From contig NZ_MUBG01000001.1 in the NCBI RefSeq assembly GCF_002022415.1, forward strand, positions 124,001-188,000: a DNA stretch of 64,000 nt, read 5' to 3'. Shown here piece after piece: positions 8,989 to 17,239 of this stretch. The notes beneath the pieces were generated by a model. That model did no database searches and had not been told where the DNA came from. It was given only the letters and a program-made list of their open reading frames with translations. A program made the translations under genes and the position numbers. Source of the DNA: Bartonella sp. WD12.1. GTDB taxonomy: Bacteria; Pseudomonadota; Alphaproteobacteria; Rhizobiales; Rhizobiaceae. How positions within the stretch are numbered: the stretch's first letter is position 1; each line of letters opens with the position of its first letter.

Positions 8989-9888
8989 TTAGAATTTTGG
9001 TATAGGTAATTTATGTGCTTGAGCAGCAGCTTTAAGCGTATTGACCATAAGCATGGCAATTGTCATAGGCCCAACACCTCCAGGTACAGGAGTAATAGCA
9101 GCGGCTTTTTCTTTAACTTCTTCAAAGTCTACATCACCAACAAGACGGGTTTTATTGGTACCTTTTTCTGACGCTTCAATCCGGTTAATACCAACATCAA
9201 TAACAATAGCTCCTTGTTTTACCCAATCTTTCTTAATGATATGTGGACGGCCAACAGCTACAACTAGAATATCAGCACTACGACATACTTCATCAAGATC
9301 ACGGGTGCGACTGTGGGCGATTGTCACTGTAGCATTGGCTGCCATCAATAAGGCTGCCATAGGTTTGCCAACAATATTAGAACGCCCAACGATAACTGCA
9401 TCAAGACCTGATAAATCTCGCCCACATTGTTGTTCGATTATCATCATAACACCAGCAGGCGTACAGGGAATGATAGTATCTTCAAATATATTTACTGCGA
9501 GTTTTCCTATATTGATATAATGAAAACCATCAACATCTTTCTGAACGGCGATAGCTTGCGTTATTTTGTTTGTATTGATATGAGCAGGTAGAGGGAGTTG
9601 TACCAAAATCCCGTGAATTTTAGGGTCGGAATTTAACGTTTCAATGAGTTGCAGAAGTTCTTCTTCTTTTGTGTCTTGGGGAATTGTATGCTTAATTGAA
9701 AGAAAACCGCATTCTTCAGCTTTTTTACTTTTTGAGTTAACATAAACCTGACTTGCGGGATCATCTCCAACAATAATAACAGCAATTCCAGGCTGGATTG
9801 TATGATTGTTACGGAGTTTCTTTGTTTCTTTCTTGACTTTATTAATAATGTTTTCAGCAAGCTTTTTTCCGTCAATAATATTATTCAT
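8989..9888 (-). CDS. folD: Bifunctional methylenetetrahydrofolate dehydrogenase/cyclohydrolase FolD
   Basis: 299 residues. It interconverts 5,10-methylene-, methenyl- and 10-formyl-tetrahydrofolate in the cytosol, supplying one-carbon units for purines and fMet. Catalytic and substrate motifs are intact: [14 protein letters not shown] (the YxxxK pair), [21 protein letters not shown], the cofactor site PCTPAGVMM, the Rossmann segment [16 protein letters not shown] and the signature [18 protein letters not shown]. The start is ATG 9888, with GGATTC about 7 bases upstream on the minus strand. It is monocistronic and transcribed divergently from the AsmA-family gene. Confidence 0.97.
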   Translation of the reverse strand: MNNIIDGKKLAENIINKVKKETKKLRNNHTIQPGIAVIIVGDDPASQVYVNSKSKKAEECGFLSIKHTIPQDTKEEELLQLIETLNSDPKIHGILVQLPLPAHINTNKITQAIAVQKDVDGFHYINIGKLAVNIFEDTIIPCTPAGVMMIIEQQCGRDLSGLDAVIVGRSNIVGKPMAALLMAANATVTIAHSRTRDLDEVCRSADILVVAVGRPHIIKKDWVKQGAIVIDVGINRIEASEKGTNKTRLVGDVDFEEVKEKAAAITPVPGGVGPMTIAMLMVNTLKAAAQAHKLPIPKF

Positions 9889-10194
9889 GAGAAGAATCCT
9901 TTCGGTAGGGATATTCAGTTTTTTAAAGTATTTGCTGATAGTAAAAAGAGCTTTATGGCACTATTTAATAACCATAGTTACGTGGTTTTCCTACCTTTTT
10001 TCTGTTGGAAAGTAGTGGAAAATAGTTGCTTTATAAAGAGAGAGTAACATTGTTGTTTCAATAAAATTTGAATAAAATAAGAGTAATCGAATTATTAAAT
10101 AGATATAGCAAATTATAGGATTATCAAAACCATTTTTTAATGATCATTTAGTTTCATTTTAATCTATTATAGGATCAAAAATATAGAGGAAATT
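9889..10194. other. Divergent intergenic region folD/asmA-like
   Basis: 306 bp between two divergent genes that must hold both promoters. I could not fix a convincing -35/-10 pair. The only site I can name is the AGAGGA ribosome site at 10185-10190 before the GTG start of the AsmA-family gene. Confidence 0.5.
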
Positions 10195-12075
10195 GTGCTC
10201 ATCAGAATAATAAAATTTTTGAGTGGGGTTTTTGTGGCAGTTGTTTTTTTGCTTGGAACTTCTGTTATCGTTTTACCTTATTTTGTATCAACCGACACGA
10301 TTCGTGTCCGAGTGGCACAGGATTTAAGCGCATGGACAGGCTATAATGTGCAACTGCGTGAACCACCACGTTTGAAACTTTTTCCTTATCCAAAAGCATT
10401 TCTTTCAGGAGTTACTTTAACATCCAAAATTAATGATGTTGCACCTTTAATGGAAGCTGAATCGATAGAAGTAGATCTTTCTTTAATTGATCTTCTGAGA
10501 GGATGTGTTTCTTTTTCAGAAACACGAATTGTGCGTCCACAATTTGTTATGGAAAAGCCTTTTAAAACAGTGTCTGATTTTTTTAATACACTTTCGCGGT
10601 CACAAGGTACCTTGGGGTTAGCAGTGCGTAATGCTCGTGAAATTGTTAAACTCAATCCTGATCAACCAGATATAGAGAGTCTTTTAAACCAGCCTTTTGG
10701 ACGTATTGTTATCGAAAATGGTGTTCTCATTTATCGTGATAGTGTTTCTGATGTGACAGAAAAAATAACAGGACTAAATGCAACTATTGATTGGTCAGAA
10801 TCAACACAAGCAGCGCGGTTTCGCGCAAGTGCTCGTTGGCATGGGGAGTTAACGGAATTATTAATTAATGCTGATCAAGCTTTGTTACTTTTAGCAGGGG
10901 GACAAAGCTCTCTTAGAGTGAGCTTCAATTCTTTGCGCGGTGGTATAACGTTTACGGGGAAAGCACGATTATCTGAATATTACATTTTTGATGGAAAAGT
11001 ATCGATGCGTTCTCCTGGCTGGAATCAAACATTGGCTTGGATTGGTGGAAATCAGCTTTGGGGAGGAAGATTAAAGGTGCCTATTGTATGGGAATCTCAT
11101 TTTTTAGCACAGCCAAAACGTATCGAAATGAATAATATTACATTTAACATGGGTGCTGCAAATGCGCGTGGAGCTTTGGAATTTGATTTTCAAAACCATG
11201 TTCCTAACATAATAGGATCTTTAGCTTTTGATACTATGAATCTTAATATATTAGAGTCAATGTTTTTACCAGTTGGAGAGGAAAATGAATTCCTTGATAT
11301 GGTAATTTTTGATCGTATTGGATTAGATGTGCGAATTTCAGCGCCGCAAGCAAAAATAGGTAAGATTGCACTCACAAATTTAGCAGCAGCAATGCAAATT
11401 AAAAATGGGTATGGGAATTTTGACCTTGGAAATGCACATGTTTTTGGAGGATCTATTCAGAGTAATGTCCAAATTGTACCAAATGGTAAAAAAGCACGCA
11501 TTGAAGGGCGTGTTTCGGGTACTTCTGTTGATGTACAAACTTTTTCAGAAGCTTTAGGACTGACACAATTTATACATGCTAAAACTGACTTCATTGTAAC
11601 AATACAAATACTTATTAGTAGTTGGTCAGAAATCTCTGAAAAAATGCAAGGGCAGTTAACAATGAATATGCTTTCTGGCCGGTTATTGAAATATGATTTA
11701 AATGAATTGCAGAATAAGCTTTCAGAGAATGAACAGTTCTATTTAGTAAATAACCATACATTTTCAACACCTTTTGAGCGTTTAAATATTAAAGCAAAAT
11801 TTTCTGATGGCATAGTGACGCAGATAGAATCATTAATGCGTACGGCAGATTGGAATTTGTCTATTGATGGTCCGATTGCAGTGCCTATCACTAAGAAAAA
11901 TCAGAAAGATTTTATGTTGCAAGGACGATTACAGAAAAATAATCGTTCAGATACTTTATGCAAAGATGTTCAATGTCTTACTAATAGCCTTATGCGGCCT
12001 TTTAGTTTTTCACTTGGTTCTACGGAGCAGTCTCTAGAAAAATTTTTTGTTAGGAAAAATATTGATGAAAATTAA
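10195..12075 (+). CDS. AsmA family protein
   Basis: 626 residues. An N-terminal membrane anchor (about residues 6-30, ending FLLGTSVIVLPYFV) is followed by a long beta-rich periplasmic region. The opening SARWHGELTELLINADQ and the C-terminal segment GRLLKYDLNELQNKLSE plus FSDGIVTQIESLMRTADWNL resemble the AsmA C-terminal domain, whose members act in envelope lipid transport and outer-membrane homeostasis. GTG 10195 is taken as start because AGAGGA lies 4 bases upstream and the hydrophobic anchor begins at once. It stands alone. Its exact client is unknown. Confidence 0.8.
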   Translation: MLIRIIKFLSGVFVAVVFLLGTSVIVLPYFVSTDTIRVRVAQDLSAWTGYNVQLREPPRLKLFPYPKAFLSGVTLTSKINDVAPLMEAESIEVDLSLIDLLRGCVSFSETRIVRPQFVMEKPFKTVSDFFNTLSRSQGTLGLAVRNAREIVKLNPDQPDIESLLNQPFGRIVIENGVLIYRDSVSDVTEKITGLNATIDWSESTQAARFRASARWHGELTELLINADQALLLLAGGQSSLRVSFNSLRGGITFTGKARLSEYYIFDGKVSMRSPGWNQTLAWIGGNQLWGGRLKVPIVWESHFLAQPKRIEMNNITFNMGAANARGALEFDFQNHVPNIIGSLAFDTMNLNILESMFLPVGEENEFLDMVIFDRIGLDVRISAPQAKIGKIALTNLAAAMQIKNGYGNFDLGNAHVFGGSIQSNVQIVPNGKKARIEGRVSGTSVDVQTFSEALGLTQFIHAKTDFIVTIQILISSWSEISEKMQGQLTMNMLSGRLLKYDLNELQNKLSENEQFYLVNNHTFSTPFERLNIKAKFSDGIVTQIESLMRTADWNLSIDGPIAVPITKKNQKDFMLQGRLQKNNRSDTLCKDVQCLTNSLMRPFSFSLGSTEQSLEKFFVRKNIDEN

Positions 12076-12167
12076 ATTTTGTTTTTCATTATTGATTTTG
12101 ATTTTAAAAAATCACTCGAAAAATATTGTTTTAGGATGAAATTTCAAAGACTACGGTAGCAGAATGT

Positions 12168-12311
12168 CTAACGCATCTGAGAGGAAATACCGTATCCATC
12201 TGTGGCAATTATATGCTTTCCCTTTGTTCCAACTGAGCTAATTCCTATAGTGATCAAGATAAAGGCTAAAATTGTAGCAATAGTAATAACAGTAGCTTTT
12301 TTAGCAGACAT
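12168..12311 (-). CDS. Small 47-residue single-pass membrane protein
   Basis: A short frame on the minus strand, ATG at 12311 and TAG at 12168-12170. The product starts MSAKKATVITIA and continues as a hydrophobic helix (about residues 5-26, rich in Ile, Thr and Ala), then a short polar tail GTKGKHIIATDGYGISSQMR. A good ribosome site (GGAG, 8 bases before the ATG) supports translation. No family is recognised. The topology suggests a bitopic inner-membrane protein with its tail probably periplasmic. It lies between the AsmA-family gene and rsmE, antisense to both. Confidence is limited by its length. Confidence 0.6.
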   Translation of the reverse strand: MSAKKATVITIATILAFILITIGISSVGTKGKHIIATDGYGISSQMR

Positions 12312-12540
12312 ATCTTTCTCCAGTCATAGGGTAAGTCGTTGAATGCAAGAGAGTATTTTGTGATCAATTTTATATGCACAGAATCATTTAACATTCTATT
12401 TGTTCCAATTATTATAAACAAAGGTAAACAATTCTCTACTCTTCAAGATATTGTAGTTTTATGGAGCTGATTTTTTCTTTTGATTGTACTTTTTGTTTTA
12501 TTATCTTGACGATTGTAATTTGCTCTGTCACAAATTTTTT

Positions 12541-13284
12541 ATGCGTGTAAATTATAAATTTCAAAGGTTGTTTATTCAGCAACCACTTTCTTTGGACAGA
12601 GAAATAAAAATAGAAGGAGCTCAAGTTTCTTATCTTGTGCATGTTTTGCGCGTGAAAGAGGGAGCTCAGATTTTACTTTTTAACGGGCAAGATGGTGAAT
12701 GGTTGGCCAAGATTACCGCTATTAAAAAAAAGTTTGTAGTGGTTCGGCTTGTTCATCAGACAAGATCTCAAACAACATGTTCGGATCTTATTTATTGTTT
12801 TGCTCCACTTAAACATGCGCGTTTAGATTATATGGTGCAAAAGGTTGTAGAAATGGGGGTATCTGTTTTGCAGCCTGTTATAACACATCATACACAAGTT
12901 TCTCGTATCAATATGGCACGTATAAAGGCTAATATTATTGAAGCGGCTGAACAATGTGGCATTTTGTCTTTACCAGAATGTTTACCTGCTGTATCGTTAA
13001 AAACACTTTTAGCACATTGGGATAGAACACACTCTTTGTTTTTTTGTGATGAGTCGCATGAAATACAAAACCCATTACCTCTTTTAAAGAAACATGGAAC
13101 TGTTCCCCTTGGTGTTCTTATTGGACCGGAAGGAGGATTTAGTGAAGAAGAACAGGTCCTTTTAAGAAAACATTCTTTTGTGATTTCTATATCATTAGGT
13201 CCACGTATTTTACGTGCTGATACTGCAGCTGTTGCGGCTTTGGCTCTTATTAATACTACAATAGGGGCGTGGTCAATCGATTAA
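12541..13284 (+). CDS. rsmE: 16S rRNA (uracil-1498-N3)-methyltransferase RsmE
   Basis: 247 residues. It methylates N3 of U1498 in the 30S decoding region using S-adenosylmethionine. The N-terminal PUA-like half opens NYKFQRLFIQQPL and includes VSYLVHVLRVKEGAQILLFNGQDGEW (pieces at about residues 28-55). The SPOUT-knot half carries LKHARLDYMVQKVVEMGV, EAAEQCGI, the SAM-binding loop GVLIGPEGGFSEEE and SLGPRILRADTAAVAAL. ATG 12541 is preferred; the frame is open upstream to 12484, but family members begin close to the RLF motif. It is followed after 55 bp by gshA on the same strand, a likely two-gene unit. Confidence 0.95.
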   Translation: MRVNYKFQRLFIQQPLSLDREIKIEGAQVSYLVHVLRVKEGAQILLFNGQDGEWLAKITAIKKKFVVVRLVHQTRSQTTCSDLIYCFAPLKHARLDYMVQKVVEMGVSVLQPVITHHTQVSRINMARIKANIIEAAEQCGILSLPECLPAVSLKTLLAHWDRTHSLFFCDESHEIQNPLPLLKKHGTVPLGVLIGPEGGFSEEEQVLLRKHSFVISISLGPRILRADTAAVAALALINTTIGAWSID

Positions 13285-13339
13285 GAAGCTTGCAATATCA
13301 TTTAAAATAGTGGAACTTGTTGATAAGGTAAAATAATTT

Positions 13340-14713
13340 ATGGCGCTTGATATAACTGATGAAAGTGAAATTCACAATTTAGATTCTCTAGTTGGTTATC
13401 TTCAAGAGGGTTGTAAAGCAAAAAATGACTGGTGCATTGGTACAGAGCATGAAAAATTTCCATTCTATATAAATGGTTTTCGTCCTGTTCCATATGAAGG
13501 CGCAAAAGGTATTCGTGCACTTTTAGAGGGGATGCAACAAGCTCTAGGGTGGAAGGTTATTTTAGATGAAGGAAATATTGTTGGGCTTGTAGAATCAACG
13601 GGTCAAGGTGCGATTTCTTTAGAACCTGGCGGGCAGTTTGAATTATCTGGCGCACCATTGAAAACGGTTGGCCATACTTATTGTGAACTGATGGAGCATT
13701 TGACTCTCCTCAAAAAAATTTCGGGACCATTAGGTATTGGTTTTTTAGGTATTGGTGCTAGCCCAAAATGGACTTTAGCTGAAACACCACAAATGCCCAA
13801 ATCACGTTATCAAATTATGACTAAATACATGCCAAAAGTTGGTCATAATGGTCTTGATATGATGTATAGAACAGCGACTATTCAAGTAAATCTTGATTTT
13901 TCGTCTGAAACTGATATGCGGCGGAAAATGCAAGTGTCAATGAAATTGCAATCCATTGCAACAGCATTATTTGCCAGTTCGCCTTTTGTTGAAGGGCGCC
14001 CAAATAATTTGTTGTCGTGGCGTTCTCATGTTTGGTGTAATACTGATAATCAAAGAACAGGAATACTTCCTTTTATATTTTCCGAACGCTTTGGGTTTGC
14101 TGATTATGTTGAGTGGGCACTTGATGTACCAATGTATTTTATTATACGCGATGGGCATTATCATGATTGTACACATATAACTTTTCGCCAATTTATGAAT
14201 GGAGCATTGAAAGGGCAAATTGTAGATTCAACACCTAATATAAGAGATTGGGTAGATCACTTGTCGACTTTGTTTCCTGAAGTGCGTTTAAAACGCTTTT
14301 TAGAAATGAGAGGTGCTGATAGTGGATCTTGGCAACATATCTGTGCATTATCTGCTTTTTGGGTTGGTCTTCTTTATGATAGCGAAGCCCTTAATGAGGC
14401 AGAAGCTTTAACGAAAGATTGGTGTTTTGAAGAAGTTTTAGATATGCGTAGACGTGTTCCAAAAGAGGGATTACAAACGCCTTTTCGTCAAACGATGATT
14501 TTAGAATTAGCACGTCAGGCTATTGCGATTTCACGCAAGGGATTAAGAAATCGCAAGCAATATGATACTTGCGGTTATGATGAAGAAAGTTTTCTTAATC
14601 CTTTGGAAGAAATAATTGCAGTGGGTCAAACGGATGCTGATAGGTTGTTATCTAAGTATCATTCTATTTGGGGTGGGTCTGTAGAGCCAGTGTTTTTAGA
14701 ATGTGCTTATTAG
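13340..14713 (+). CDS. gshA: Glutamate-cysteine ligase, class II (plant/alphaproteobacterial type)
   Basis: 457 residues, the normal size for the class. It catalyses the ATP-dependent first and limiting step of glutathione synthesis. Seen: IGTEHEKFPF (substrate/metal acids), GQGAISLEPGGQFELSGAPL, FLGIGASPKW, MPKSRYQIMTKYMPKVG, MMYRTATIQVNLDFSSE, ALFASSPFVEGRPNNLLSWR, and ALSAFWVGLLYDSEAL near the C-terminus. These distinguish it from the unrelated enterobacterial GshA. The start ATG 13340 has AAGG about 10 bases upstream. It follows rsmE, an arrangement common in Rhizobiales as far as I recall. Confidence 0.95.
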   Translation: MALDITDESEIHNLDSLVGYLQEGCKAKNDWCIGTEHEKFPFYINGFRPVPYEGAKGIRALLEGMQQALGWKVILDEGNIVGLVESTGQGAISLEPGGQFELSGAPLKTVGHTYCELMEHLTLLKKISGPLGIGFLGIGASPKWTLAETPQMPKSRYQIMTKYMPKVGHNGLDMMYRTATIQVNLDFSSETDMRRKMQVSMKLQSIATALFASSPFVEGRPNNLLSWRSHVWCNTDNQRTGILPFIFSERFGFADYVEWALDVPMYFIIRDGHYHDCTHITFRQFMNGALKGQIVDSTPNIRDWVDHLSTLFPEVRLKRFLEMRGADSGSWQHICALSAFWVGLLYDSEALNEAEALTKDWCFEEVLDMRRRVPKEGLQTPFRQTMILELARQAIAISRKGLRNRKQYDTCGYDEESFLNPLEEIIAVGQTDADRLLSKYHSIWGGSVEPVFLECAY

Positions 14714-14983
14714 ATTTTTGAAATGAGAAAAGCGTTTTGTGTCTTTGTGGTAAAAAAACATACAATGCTTTCTCTTATCTATTCTTTAAGAATAAATAAA
14801 AAATATTTGTAATTATGAAGTTCTCAACAATAGGTGAGAATCGATAATCATACTTAGGCACAGAGTAAAGTTTATTTAAAATAAAAAAAGAATTCTCTTT
14901 ACAGATTATCATTTAAGACTGAATAATTAATATCACGTAACTTTCTTGTTTGAGCTATTTTTAGCGCATAAACAAAAAATGTA

Positions 14984-15217
14984 TTATCGTACAAAAACAG
15001 CTCGACCGTTACTAATGAGGCCTTCTCTTTGCGCACGTTTACGAGCAAGTTTACGTGTACGACGAATAGCTTCAGCCTTTTCACGAGCCCGTTTTTCCGA
15101 TGGTTTTTCATAATATCCACGCATCTTCATTTCACGAAAGATACCTTCGCGCTGCATTTTCTTTTTTAGCGCACGCAATGCTTGATCAACATTATTATCA
15201 CGAACGAGTACTTGCAC
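14984..15217 (-). CDS. rpsU: 30S ribosomal protein S21
   Basis: 77 residues, a normal length. S21 binds the 30S platform near the anti-Shine-Dalgarno sequence and aids initiation. Typical features: [20 protein letters not shown], then [20 protein letters not shown] and a very basic helical tail rich in Arg/Lys. The start codon is GTG (15215-15217) with AAGG just upstream on the minus strand. It is transcribed alone, towards gshA. Confidence 0.97.
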   Translation of the reverse strand: MQVLVRDNNVDQALRALKKKMQREGIFREMKMRGYYEKPSEKRAREKAEAIRRTRKLARKRAQREGLISNGRAVFVR

Positions 15218-15615
15218 AGTTTACCTTACTTTGTTTCAATGTCCTAAATAAATAGATAAAAACCCACCACCCTTTGAACACAGTCAAAAGGATTACATTA
15301 GCAATGCGCATACCACATAAATAAGGTGGTTGTCTATATTGCTTTTCAAAAACTCTATTTTTTTTGTTATACGCAGTTTTTTACAATTAACAATTGCATT
15401 TACAAATATGTGTTTATAAAATTTACTAAATTCATTATTCAAGTCAAAAATCAAGATAAATTTTTCAGTGACAAGTAAGGTTAGACGTAGATTATGTTAT
15501 TGTAGCAATTGCTCTATACCAAGGTGGCTAATAGAAAGCGATTCAACATAAAAATAATCAAAAAAGCTGCAAAAAGTATGGGGGGAAGAAATCAAGAATT
15601 CATTAAAATTAATAA
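15218..15615. other. Intergenic region between rpsU and tRNA-Arg
   Basis: About 400 bp that should hold the rpsU promoter and leader (reading leftwards) and the 3' flank of tRNA-Arg. No gene is supported. The frame starting near 15509 that runs into the tRNA is an artefact of the antisense tRNA sequence. Confidence 0.5.
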
Positions 15616-15643
15616 AATCAAAAGCCTTTATAGCCTTTTGATT
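15616..15643 (-). terminator. Hairpin terminator downstream of tRNA-Arg
   Basis: Inverted repeat AATCAAAAG/CTTTTGATT (15616-15624 and 15635-15643) with a 10-base loop. Read on the minus strand it follows the tRNA-Arg CCA end after 11 bases and continues into a T-rich run (TTTTATTAATTTT), as expected of a Rho-independent terminator. Confidence 0.65.
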
Positions 15644-15654
15644 CTACTGATATT

Positions 15655-15731
15655 TGGCGCACCCGAAGAGATTCGAACTCCTGACCCCCAGATTCGTAGT
15701 CTGGTGCTCTATCCAGCTGAGCTACGGGTGC
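15655..15731 (-). tRNA. tRNA-Arg (ACG)
   Basis: On the minus strand: acceptor GCACCCG/CGGGTGC, D arm GCTCAGCTGGATAGAGC, anticodon loop CTACGAA with anticodon ACG (wobble A34 becomes inosine), T loop TTCGAAT, discriminator G and an encoded CCA. It reads CGN arginine codons. Confidence 0.96.
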
Positions 15732-16096
15732 ATAAATTTTCAGTCTCTTAAATATCGTTAAGACATGGGGTTCCTAATCGTTTCGTTGATGAATTGCAAG
15801 TAAAACTTGGTAAAAAAGTTTTTTTGTTTAAAGTTTAAGGTATTTATGATTTCTATAAAGCTTCTGTGTAGTATTATTTTTTTATTTGGTTCATGGTAAG
15901 AATCTAAGATGAACGATAGTTAACTTGACGGTCTGTTCCATGAAAGATAGTCAAATTAATAGGATTATATAGATGGGATACGTTTTTGCAGTATGGTTAC
16001 ACTCTCTACGATTGATTTTTGCAAAATTCGAATGTTGCTGGTGTAGACTATTTCAAATGCATTGGTGTAAGTAAATGACGAAGCAAGGATAGATGT
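15732..16096. other. Intergenic region upstream of the RND efflux operon
   Basis: 365 bp containing the tRNA-Arg promoter (leftwards) and the efflux operon leader (rightwards). It holds an imperfect palindrome at 15920-15959 (separate entry) and the AAGGA ribosome site at 16084-16088 of the fusion-protein gene. No gene is seen. Confidence 0.5.
15920..15959 (+). promoter_or_regulatory. Spaced palindrome upstream of RND efflux genes, possible operator
   Basis: Arms TTAACTTGAC (15920-15929) and GTCAAATTAA (15950-15959) match as inverted repeats in 9 of 10 positions, with 20 bp between them. Each is also preceded by or overlaps GATAGT. It lies about 140 bp upstream of the membrane fusion protein gene. 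It could bind a dimeric regulator or form a hairpin. No regulator gene is adjacent, so the role is a guess. Confidence 0.25.
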
Positions 16097-17239
16097 ATGG
16101 GGTCACTTAAAAAGATCATTCCGTTAATGCTTTTGGGTATTATTTGTATTGCCATTTATTTTTGGCCAAAACACAATATAGAATACCTTGTTCATACAGA
16201 AGGTACAACAAAAAATACACCGCATGCTGCATCAAAAGCACCAATGGGAATGCCGCCGGTAAATGTTGTCGTTGATCTTGTTAAAGTTCAGGATTTTTAT
16301 GAACGTCTTAATGCTATAGGTAGTGGACAGGCTATTGCAGCGGTCAATTTAACTCCTTGGTCAGGAGGTGTTGTTGATAAGATTTTTGTGTCTGCCGGTA
16401 CAAAAGTCCAGGCGGGTGATGCAATTGCAAAGCTTGATTCTAAAAAGGAAGAAATAGCAGCTGCAAGAGCAAAAGTTCAACGCGACAATAATGCTTTAAC
16501 GCTTTCACGTATTCTTAAGTTACGCACGACTAATACAGCAACAGAAGTTCAAGAGATTACTGCACGCTTGGAATTAGAGAATGCAAATTTAACTTTGTCT
16601 GATGCTGATTTAGCACTTGATCGACGAACAATTCGTGCACCAATTAGTGGAATTGTTGGTATTTTACCTATTGATGTAGGAAATTCTGTTGGCCTTGATA
16701 CTGTGATAGGTCGTATTGAGAATAACGAACGTATTTTGGTTGATATCTGGGTGCCTGAACGATATGCATCACGTATCCATAAAGGGGATGAAGTGACTGC
16801 AACCTTAATAGCACAGCCAGATAAGACTTTTGTTGGCCATGTTTATGCGGTTGATAATATGGTTGATCCACAAAGCCGCACACTTCACGTTCAAGTTGAA
16901 ATTCAGAATGAAAAAAATGTACTTATGTCTGGTATGTCTTTTTCTGTTACGTTTCAATTTCATGATGGTTCTTTCCCGGTTGTTGATCCTCTTGCCATTC
17001 AGTGGAGCAGTAGAGGGTCATTTGTTTGGCGTGTGAGAGAGGGTAAAGTAGAATACGTTCCAGTATCGATTATTCAGCATAAAGCAAATCAAGTATTTGT
17101 AAAAGCTCCCCTAGAAAATGGTGATCAGATTGTCGTTCAAGGGGTACAAATGCTTCGTCCGGGTGGTCATGTCATTATTAGTGATTCAAAGGCTCATCAA
17201 AAGCAATTATCAGAAGCTAATGGGCAGGATGGGCAATGA
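16097..17239 (+). CDS. RND efflux system periplasmic adaptor (membrane fusion protein)
   Basis: 380 residues, HlyD/AcrA type. An N-terminal signal anchor (about residues 5-23, IIPLMLLGIICIAIYFW) lacks a lipobox at the usual place. The split lipoyl halves are GGVVDKIFVSAGTKVQAGDAIAKLD and, after a short alpha-hairpin, RAPISGIVGILPIDVGNSV (both given in part). A beta-barrel (ILVDIWVPERYASRIHKGDE) and a membrane-proximal domain follow. It bridges the inner-membrane pump and an outer-membrane TolC-like channel, which is not in the window. The start is ATG 16097 with AAGGA 8 bases upstream. Its stop overlaps the next gene's start by 4 bp (ATGA), indicating translational coupling. Confidence 0.92.
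   Translation: MGSLKKIIPLMLLGIICIAIYFWPKHNIEYLVHTEGTTKNTPHAASKAPMGMPPVNVVVDLVKVQDFYERLNAIGSGQAIAAVNLTPWSGGVVDKIFVSAGTKVQAGDAIAKLDSKKEEIAAARAKVQRDNNALTLSRILKLRTTNTATEVQEITARLELENANLTLSDADLALDRRTIRAPISGIVGILPIDVGNSVGLDTVIGRIENNERILVDIWVPERYASRIHKGDEVTATLIAQPDKTFVGHVYAVDNMVDPQSRTLHVQVEIQNEKNVLMSGMSFSVTFQFHDGSFPVVDPLAIQWSSRGSFVWRVREGKVEYVPVSIIQHKANQVFVKAPLENGDQIVVQGVQMLRPGGHVIISDSKAHQKQLSEANGQDGQ

Noticed and set aside
9041..9520. 159-residue plus-strand frame opposite folD
   Set aside because: Shadow of folD; the minus-strand frame has all FolD motifs.
15509..15751. 80-residue frame containing EIRTPDPQIRSLVLYPAEL
   Set aside because: This is the antisense of tRNA-Arg read as protein, a frequent false gene in databases.
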